DNA of 18,108 bases from positions 1 through 18,108 of the forward strand of contig CALAQQ010000214.1 in assembly GCA_937888485.1 (NCBI GenBank). Direction: 5' to 3'. A model generated the notes under the pieces. It saw only the letters and a list, made by a program, of their open reading frames with translations, did no database searches and had not been told where the DNA came from. Source of the DNA: an uncultured Clostridia bacterium (GTDB lineage Bacteria > Bacillota > Clostridia > Oscillospirales > Acutalibacteraceae). Made by a program: the position numbers and the translations under genes. This document shows, piece by piece, positions 14,135-18,108 of this stretch; the first letter of the stretch is position 1; each line of letters opens with the position of its first letter.

Positions 14135-14306
14135 TTGACCCCTACAAGAATTTATTATCTGTTCAATATTATCTCTTATCTGTTATCTGAAATTTTTGTG
14201 TGCCTGTGGAACACACGGACAGACACGGAGGTCTGTCCCTACGATGTCTGGTCGCGACCCTTACGAAAGCATCAATCCCGTGGTAGGGGCGGATATTATC
14301 CGCCCG
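14135..14306. repeat. Composite palindromic intergenic repeat
   Basis: This stretch has no credible gene but is built from palindromes: GGACAGAC/GTCTGTCC (14217-14224, 14231-14238), the perfect palindrome GGTCGCGACC (14250-14259) and GGGCGGATA/TATCCGCCC (14287-14295, 14297-14305). CCCCTAC near 14138 and GTAGGGG at 14283-14289 form inverted ends. Strings such as GTAGGGGCGG followed by its complement are familiar to me as dispersed intergenic repeats of clostridial gut genomes; that is a recollection. Being mosaic, it may be two or more nested elements. Confidence 0.55.
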
Positions 14307-14339
14307 AAAACATTTAAAAACAATTCCGAATTATGCATT

Positions 14340-14371
14340 AAAAAATCCGCCCTGCCGAAACAGAGCGGATT
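14340..14371 (-). terminator. Intrinsic terminator of the ribosomal protein operon
   Basis: An 11-bp stem with one G-U pair (14344-14354 / 14361-14371) and the loop TTTCGG, followed on the minus strand by six T (plus-strand A-run 14340-14345). It lies 17 bases after the rplL stop codon. Confidence 0.9.
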
Positions 14372-14388
14372 GATTTGTTAAAACTAAA

Positions 14389-14766
14389 TTATTTAATTTC
14401 AACCTTTGCGCCAACTTCTTCAAGCTTAGCCTTAGCAGCTTCAGCATCTTCCTTGGAGATGCCTTCCTTGAGAGCCTTGGGAGCGCCGTCAACAACTGCC
14501 TTAGCTTCTGCAAGACCAAGACCTGTGAGTTCACGAACAACCTTGATAACCTTAATCTTTTCTGCGCCAACTTCAGCAAGAATTACGTCGAATTCTGTCT
14601 TTTCTTCTGCTGCTGCTGCACCGCCGTCAACGGGAGCTGCTACTGCAACTGCTGCTGCTGCGGATACGCCGAATTCTTCTTCTACTGCATGAACGAGTTC
14701 TGAGAGTTCAAGTACTGTAAGTTCTTTGATTGTTTCAATCATTGCTGCAATCTTTTCTGATGCCAT
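14389..14766 (-). CDS. rplL: Ribosomal protein L7/L12
   Basis: Stalk protein of the 50S subunit, present as dimers on L10, that recruits translational GTPases. It is 125 residues; ATG 14766 has GGAGG 8 nt upstream. The N-terminal dimerisation helices (IAAMIETIKELTVLELSELVHAVEEEFG) are followed by an Ala/Val-rich hinge (about 35-55, VSAAAAVAVAAP). The conserved globular domain follows, with EKTEFDVIL, KIKVIKVVRELTGLGLAEAK and LEEVGAKVEIK. It is the last gene of the operon, 42 bp after rplJ. Confidence 0.98.
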   Translation of the reverse strand: MASEKIAAMIETIKELTVLELSELVHAVEEEFGVSAAAAVAVAAPVDGGAAAAEEKTEFDVILAEVGAEKIKVIKVVRELTGLGLAEAKAVVDGAPKALKEGISKEDAEAAKAKLEEVGAKVEIK

Positions 14767-14808
14767 TTTATTTTCCTCCAATTTGTTAATAATAGTTAAA
14801 TTAATAAA

Positions 14809-15360
14809 TTATGCTTCTGCGGGTGCTTCAGGTGCTGCTTCAGCTTCAGCTGCTGCGGGAGCTGCTTCGCCGCCGTTGTCAACAATAGCCTGAATAACAC
14901 GAGCGAATGCTGAGATGGGTGCGTTGAATGCGTTGCAAACTGTTGCAAGAAGAACTTCTCTTGTGGGAAGTTTTGCAAGTGAGTCAATAGTTGCTGTATC
15001 AACAACCTTACCGTCAAGATAACCGCTCTTTACGGAGAAGTTTTTGTGTGTATCAGCAAACTTTGAAAGAATTCTTGCTGCTGCTGTGTGATCTTCGGGG
15101 CTGATAGCGATAGCTGTTGTGCCTTCGAGAACACCGCAGATATCGTCGAGACCAACGTTCTTTGCAGCGAGACCGAGAAGAGTGTTCTTAACTACTGTGT
15201 ACTTAACGCCTGCTTCACGAAGTTCCTTACGAAGCTTTGTGTCGTCAGCAACGTTGATACCCTTATAGTCAACGATAACACCTGCTACTGAATTCTGAAT
15301 CTGCTCTGTGAGGTCAGCAACGATTTGCTTTTTCTGTTCCAAAACCTTTGCGCTGGGCAT
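14809..15360 (-). CDS. rplJ: Ribosomal protein L10
   Basis: Base of the L12 stalk, binding the L11 region of 23S rRNA. It is 183 residues; ATG 15360 has GGAGGTG 8 nt upstream. The N-terminal part (VLEQKKQIVADLTEQIQNSV, DYKGINVADDTKLRKELREA and VVKNTLLGLAA) is the conserved rRNA-binding domain. The C-terminal helix that carries L12 dimers (ISAFARVIQAIVDNG) is followed by an Ala/Glu/Pro-rich tail. A leader of about 165 nt precedes it, with an L10-binding motif and a terminator hairpin, so autoregulation by L10 or the L10-L12 complex is expected. Confidence 0.98.
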   Translation of the reverse strand: MPSAKVLEQKKQIVADLTEQIQNSVAGVIVDYKGINVADDTKLRKELREAGVKYTVVKNTLLGLAAKNVGLDDICGVLEGTTAIAISPEDHTAAARILSKFADTHKNFSVKSGYLDGKVVDTATIDSLAKLPTREVLLATVCNAFNAPISAFARVIQAIVDNGGEAAPAAAEAEAAPEAPAEA

Positions 15361-15389
15361 TTATTTTCACCTCCGTGTGGAATGTTTAC

Positions 15390-15423
15390 AAAAAATAGCC
15401 CTTTCCGCATCTGCAGAAAGGGC
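15390..15423 (-). terminator. Attenuator hairpin in the rplJ leader
   Basis: An 8-bp stem GCCCTTTC / GAAAGGGC (15398-15405, 15416-15423) is followed on the minus strand by TATTTTTTG. It lies between the L10 leader motif and the rplJ ribosome-binding site, so it can stop transcription before the coding region. Confidence 0.8.
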
Positions 15424-15427
15424 ATGA

Positions 15428-15525
15428 ACATACATAATTCAGCTATTGAGCTTTGTATGCATCCTCTCTCGGCAGGCGGTTAAAAAACCTTTATGCGAAA
15501 AGCACCTGCTGTCTTAAAAAGAACA
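15428..15525 (-). ncRNA. L10 leader (cis-regulatory RNA of rplJL)
   Basis: On the minus strand the sequence runs AAGACAGCAGGTG, about 24 nt, then CGCCTGCCGAGAGAGG. GCAGGTG (15503-15509) pairs with CGCCTGC (15472-15478) with one wobble, leaving the flanking AGACA and CGAGA elements in an internal loop. As I remember it, this is the core of the Rfam L10 leader family found upstream of rplJ in Firmicutes, where L10-L12 binding promotes premature termination. A second hairpin (about 15432-15460, GCATACA / TGTATG) follows and could compete with the attenuator. Confidence 0.82.
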
Positions 15526-15533
15526 GCTTAGAT

Positions 15534-15562
15534 ATGATAGCACAATAAATTGCGCTTGTCAA
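15534..15562 (-). promoter_or_regulatory. Internal sigma-A promoter of rplJL
   Basis: On the minus strand a perfect TTGACA (15557-15562) and TATCAT (15534-15539) are separated by 17 bp. The promoter begins 8 bp after the rplA stop codon. The expected start near 15527 places the whole L10 leader at the 5' end of the transcript. Confidence 0.8.
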
Positions 15563-15570
15563 GAGTTTTT

Positions 15571-16281
15571 TTATGCTTCTGTTGCTGCGGTGCCAACCTT
15601 GTTGGGGTTAACCTTGATTCCGGGGCCCATTGTGGTTGCAAGAACGCAGGAACGGATGTACTGACCCTTTGATGCAGCGGGCTTAGCCTTGATGATAGCA
15701 TCGAGGAGAGTGTTGAAGTTCTCAGCGAGCTTTTCAGCACCGAAGGAAACCTTGCCGATGGGGCAGTGGATGATGTTTGTTTTGTCAAGACGGTATTCAA
15801 TCTTACCTGCCTTAGCTTCTTCAACAGCCTTAGCTACGTCAGGTGTAACTGTACCTGCCTTGGGGCTGGGCATAAGACCGCGGGGACCGAGAACCTTACC
15901 GAGACGACCAACGAGACCCATCATGTTGGGTGCTGCGATGCATACGTCGAAATCCATGAAGCCTTCGCCCTGGATTCTTGCAACAAGGTCTTCAGCGCCA
16001 ACTACTTCTGCGCCTGCTGCAGCTGCTGCGTCAGCATCTGCGCCCTTAGCAAAAACTGCTACTCTTACAGTACGGCCTGTTCCGTTGGGGAGAACTACAG
16101 CGCCGCGAACCTGCTGGTCAGCGTGACGTGAGTCAACACCAAGACGAACGTGTACTTCTACTGTTTCATCGAACTTTGCACTTGCAGTCTTAACAGCGAG
16201 ATCAAGTGCAGCGTCGGTATCATAGAGTGTTGCTCTTTCAACGAGCTTTGCACTCTCATTATATTTCTTTCCGTGTTTCAT
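15571..16281 (-). CDS. rplA: Ribosomal protein L1
   Basis: Binds helices 76-78 of 23S rRNA in the mobile L1 stalk at the E site, and in many bacteria represses its own operon. It is 236 residues. GGGAGG lies 11 nt before ATG 16281, a longer spacing than its neighbours use. MKHGKKYNESAKLVERATLYDTDAAL and later FDETVEVHVRLGVDSRHADQ are typical starts of L1; the L1 signature is LGKVLGPRGLMPSPKAGTVT at about 131-150. A structured element lies between rplK and this gene. The stop codon is followed at once by the rplJ promoter. Confidence 0.98.
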   Translation of the reverse strand: MKHGKKYNESAKLVERATLYDTDAALDLAVKTASAKFDETVEVHVRLGVDSRHADQQVRGAVVLPNGTGRTVRVAVFAKGADADAAAAAGAEVVGAEDLVARIQGEGFMDFDVCIAAPNMMGLVGRLGKVLGPRGLMPSPKAGTVTPDVAKAVEEAKAGKIEYRLDKTNIIHCPIGKVSFGAEKLAENFNTLLDAIIKAKPAASKGQYIRSCVLATTMGPGIKVNPNKVGTAATEA

Positions 16282-16303
16282 GTTAATTAATTCCTCCCAA
16301 AGA

Positions 16304-16331
16304 TGTGGTTAATCGGATTTTTCCTCCCACA
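16304..16331 (-). promoter_or_regulatory. Candidate L1-binding RNA motif before rplA
   Basis: On the minus strand: TGTGG, GA, GGA, AAAA, TCC, GATTAA, CCACA. The outer 5-bp and inner 3-bp helices are separated by an asymmetric loop of 2 nt (GA) against 6 nt (GATTAA). The archaeal L1 mRNA target, as I recall it, has two helices separated by GA against GAGAAA. It ends 22 nt before the rplA start and 9 nt after the rplK stop. Confidence 0.5.
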
Positions 16332-16340
16332 GTTTGCAAA

Positions 16341-16766
16341 TCAGTCAGCAATTGTAACGCCCATTGAGCGAGCTGTACCTGCTACCATGCTCATAGCAGC
16401 TTCAACGGAAGCAGCGTTGAGGTCAGGCATCTTCTGCTCAGCGATCTTACGAACCTGTTCCTGAGTGAGAGTTGCAACCTTGGTCTTGTTGGGAACGCCC
16501 GAACCGCTTTCAATACCGCAAGCCTTCTTGATAAGTACTGCTGCGGGCGGGGTCTTTGTGATGAAGCTGAATGTACGGTCAGCGTAAACTGTGATAACAA
16601 CAGGGATGATAAGACCCATGTCGTTCTTTGTGCGCTCATTGAATTCCTTTGTGAAAGCCATAATGTTAACGCCGTGCTGACCGAGAGCAGGACCTACAGG
16701 GGGAGCGGGTGTTGCCTTACCTGCGGGAATCTGCAACTTAATTAAGCCAACTACTTTCTGTGCCAT
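16341..16766 (-). CDS. rplK: Ribosomal protein L11
   Basis: Binds the GTPase-associated region of 23S rRNA and is needed for stringent-response activation of RelA-type enzymes. From ATG 16766, with GGAGG 8 nt upstream, it has 141 residues, the normal size. The frame is open 18 codons further upstream but that part overlaps a structured leader and has no L11 similarity. QIPAGKATPAPPVGPALGQH (about 12-31) and GVNIMAFTKEFN are the conserved N-terminal domain; VRKIAEQKMPDLNAASVEAA and GTARSMGVTI lie in the C-terminal rRNA-binding domain. Confidence 0.98.
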   Translation of the reverse strand: MAQKVVGLIKLQIPAGKATPAPPVGPALGQHGVNIMAFTKEFNERTKNDMGLIIPVVITVYADRTFSFITKTPPAAVLIKKACGIESGSGVPNKTKVATLTQEQVRKIAEQKMPDLNAASVEAAMSMVAGTARSMGVTIAD

Positions 16767-16786
16767 AATTAAAACCTCCATAAATT

Positions 16787-16820
16787 GTGGTAAATTGCGG
16801 AGCTTTGAAGCTCCTCCCAC
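16787..16820 (-). promoter_or_regulatory. Candidate L1-binding RNA motif before rplK
   Basis: On the minus strand: GTGG, GA, then GGAGCTT-CA-AAGCTCC, then GCAATTTA, CCAC. It has the same order as the motif before rplA: an outer GTGG/CCAC helix, GA on the 5' side, an inner GGA...TCC hairpin (7 bp here), and a longer unpaired 3' strand (8 nt). It ends 20 nt before the rplK start, overlapping the approach to the ribosome-binding site. Confidence 0.5.
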
Positions 16821-16895
16821 GAAGCCCGCGTCAAAATGACGGGACTGCGCAAAAAGCGCTAAATTTGAAAGGGATAAACCCTCAAATTACCGTGA
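16821..16895 (-). other. Structured nusG-rplK spacer
   Basis: This 75-nt non-coding stretch holds three further hairpins on the minus strand. The first is AATTTGAGGG / CCC-TT-TCAAATT (16862-16888), the second is GCGC-TTTTT-GCGC, and the third is CCCGTCA / TGACG-CGGG with a small bulge. The first is not followed by a T-run, so it does not look like a full terminator. I see no promoter for rplK, so transcription most likely continues from nusG. Confidence 0.5.
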
Positions 16896-17444
16896 TTATT
16901 CGGCAAGTTCAACCTGGTCGAGCTCAAGCTCAACTGTTGTCTGTTTGCCAAAGAGTGCGGAAACCGTAACCTTAACAAGGTTATTTTCTGTGTCGATTTC
17001 CTCAACAACACCGCTGAAGCCGTCAAAAATTTCGTCGATGATGTTGACCGTATCGCCAACACTGTATGAAACTTCAACGCTTCTCTTCTCGACTCCGAAC
17101 CTGATAACTTCTTCATCGGTAAGAGGTATTGCTTTGTTTTCAGGACCAACGAACCCTGTAACACCTCTTGTGTTACGGATAAGGAGCCATGTTTCGTCGC
17201 TCATCTTGGGACGGTTGTCCTTATCGGGTGAAACTGCAACCTTAACGAGAACGTAGCAGGGGAAAAGCTTGCGCTCTACCTCTTTTTTCTTTTCTGCATC
17301 GGTTACGATTTCAGTCGGGATTTTGATTTCCAGAATCTGGTCCTGCATTCTGCGGTTTTCGACCATCTTTTCGATATTGGCCGCAACCTTGTTTTCATAA
17401 CCCGAATAGGTATGAACAACATACCATCTTGTGTCAGTGGACAT
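16896..17444 (-). CDS. nusG: Transcription elongation/termination factor NusG
   Basis: Binds the RNA polymerase clamp and affects pausing, Rho and ribosome coupling. It is 182 residues; ATG 17444 has GGAGG 7 nt upstream. The NGN domain is about 1-115 (RWYVVHTYSGYENKVAANIE, ERKLFPCYVLVKV, and WLLIRNTRGVTGFVG around 86-100). The KOW domain is at the C-terminus (SVGDTVNIIDEIFDGFSGVV, then VEEIDTENNLVKVTVSALFG). The length is normal, and it lies 16 bp after secE. Confidence 0.98.
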   Translation of the reverse strand: MSTDTRWYVVHTYSGYENKVAANIEKMVENRRMQDQILEIKIPTEIVTDAEKKKEVERKLFPCYVLVKVAVSPDKDNRPKMSDETWLLIRNTRGVTGFVGPENKAIPLTDEEVIRFGVEKRSVEVSYSVGDTVNIIDEIFDGFSGVVEEIDTENNLVKVTVSALFGKQTTVELELDQVELAE

Positions 17445-17460
17445 TCGGTATCCTCCTGTC

Positions 17461-17877
17461 TCAGCGAATGAAATTGATCATTCCTGCAACGTGAGTGTGG
17501 TCACCGTGATCAACAACTTCTGCAACTGTGGTTGCAACCGTTGTTGCAACTTCTGAAGCGTCTGTTCCGGCAGAGCCTACTGATTCGGCAGCTCTTTCAA
17601 GAAGAGAAAGTCCGAGAGCAAGAAGCTGGTCAACCGCATAGATTGCGAGAGCGCAGATGATAACTACTACGAGTACAACTGCTGTTGACTTCAAGACGGT
17701 CTTTGCATCGGGCCAAACAATCTTCTTTGTTTCGCCTTTGATGTCTTTGCAGAACTTTTTGATTGCCTTGCCTGATCTTACGAAAATGTTTCCGTCGGGG
17801 TTAGCAGGCTTTTTGTCCTTCTGCTTTTCAGCGGCGGCAACCTTTTCTGCTGCTTGGGAAAGTTCCTTTTTAGCCAT
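17461..17877 (-). CDS. secE: Preprotein translocase subunit SecE with an unusual C-terminal tail
   Basis: Essential subunit of the SecYEG channel. The conserved core is residues 38-92: an amphipathic helix AIKKFCKDIKGETKKIVWPD carrying the SecE signature (ETKKIVWP), then one membrane helix (about 63-90, TAVVLVVVIICALAIYAVDQ). Gram-positive SecE is usually 60-75 residues; this protein has 138. Extra sequence includes a charged Lys/Ala-rich N-terminus (1-35) and a tail of about 45 residues (95-138) with SVGSAGTDASEVATTVATTV and a His-rich DHGDHTH. By topology the tail should be extracytoplasmic. The gene has GGGAGG 9 nt before ATG 17877 and sits between rpmG and nusG as usual. Confidence 0.95.
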   Translation of the reverse strand: MAKKELSQAAEKVAAAEKQKDKKPANPDGNIFVRSGKAIKKFCKDIKGETKKIVWPDAKTVLKSTAVVLVVVIICALAIYAVDQLLALGLSLLERAAESVGSAGTDASEVATTVATTVAEVVDHGDHTHVAGMINFIR

Positions 17878-17898
17878 AGGTTAAATCCTCCCGCCTAA

Positions 17899-18063
17899 TT
17901 ATTTGGTTTCTTTGTGGAGAGTATGCTTCCTGCAAAAACGGCAGTACTTGTTCATCTCCAGTCTGTCAGGTGTGTTCTGCTTGTTTTTCTTTGTGTTGTA
18001 ATTGCGCTGTTTGCATTCGGTGCAAGAAAGGGTAATTTTTACTCTTTTACCGGTAGCAGCCAT
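17899..18063 (-). CDS. rpmG: Ribosomal protein L33, zinc-binding form
   Basis: 54-residue 50S protein: MAATGKRVKITLSC, TECKQRNYNTKKNKQNTP, then DRLEMNKYCRFCRKHTLH and KETK. Two CxxC pairs, C14/C17 and C41/C44, make this the zinc-binding (C+) paralogue. ATG 18063 has GGAGGTG 7 nt upstream. It is the first visible gene of the rpmG-secE-nusG-rpl series, 21 bp before secE. The remaining 45 bases to the window end show no gene or clear promoter. Confidence 0.97.
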   Translation of the reverse strand: MAATGKRVKITLSCTECKQRNYNTKKNKQNTPDRLEMNKYCRFCRKHTLHKETK

Positions 18064-18108
18064 GTGCGGCACCTCCATTTTGGAATATTTAGCCCTGTGT
18101 ATCGGGTC

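Noticed and set aside
14114..14317. 67-residue reading frame on the plus strand
   Set aside because: It lies within the palindromic repeat region, lacks a ribosome-binding site, and its Arg/Pro-rich end is a translation of repeat sequence.
16767..16820. N-terminal extension of L11
   Set aside because: The 18 extra codons encode no L11 sequence, overlap the candidate L1-binding hairpin, and the internal ATG 16766 has a proper GGAGG.
1..18108. CRISPR array, tRNA, insertion sequence or prophage genes
   Set aside because: No regularly spaced direct repeats, tRNA-like cloverleaf, transposase, integrase or phage structural motif was seen on either strand.

Overview
The window looks like a chromosomal segment from a spore-forming Firmicute of class Clostridia, probably close to the Oscillospiraceae/Ruminococcaceae. 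Supporting signs are a long single-chain PurL fused to its glutaminase, a YtvI-like sporulation membrane protein, strong GGAGG ribosome-binding sites on nearly every gene, AT-rich intergenic DNA and short palindromic intergenic repeats. This taxonomic call is an inference. No transposase, integrase, phage gene, CRISPR array, tRNA or rRNA is visible.

Left part (1-8.1 kb): the 3' three quarters of purL (purine synthesis) with a terminator; a convergent lipoprotein gene with a predicted six-repeat propeller; nth (endonuclease III); a small membrane protein gene that runs into the 3' end of nth; a 308-bp gene-free stretch with DnaA-box-like 9-mers and a palindrome carrying divergent -10 boxes; an 8-oxoguanine DNA glycosylase; and an unrecognised membrane-anchored protein. 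Nth and Ogg act on complementary classes of oxidised base and lie about 0.6 kb apart.

Middle part (8.1-14.1 kb): a hom-lysC operon (homoserine dehydrogenase, aspartate kinase) on the minus strand, in which lysC carries an internal ribosome-binding site and start for a separate regulatory subunit. Divergent from it is a YtvI/AI-2E-family permease. Next are an XRE regulator with a TPR-like C-terminal domain and a second, minimal XRE repressor. The latter is divergent from a small secreted protein of unknown function, and the pair shares an intergenic region with a perfect consensus promoter and two matching palindromic operators. This is the most self-contained, undescribed-looking unit in the window.

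Right part (14.1-18.1 kb): the conserved cluster rpmG-secE-nusG-rplK-rplA-rplJ-rplL on the minus strand. It carries an L10 leader with an attenuator and its own promoter before rplJ. A repeated two-helix RNA motif before both rplK and rplA resembles ribosomal protein L1 targets. SecE has an unusual C-terminal tail. A composite palindromic repeat separates this cluster from the XRE/secreted-protein unit.
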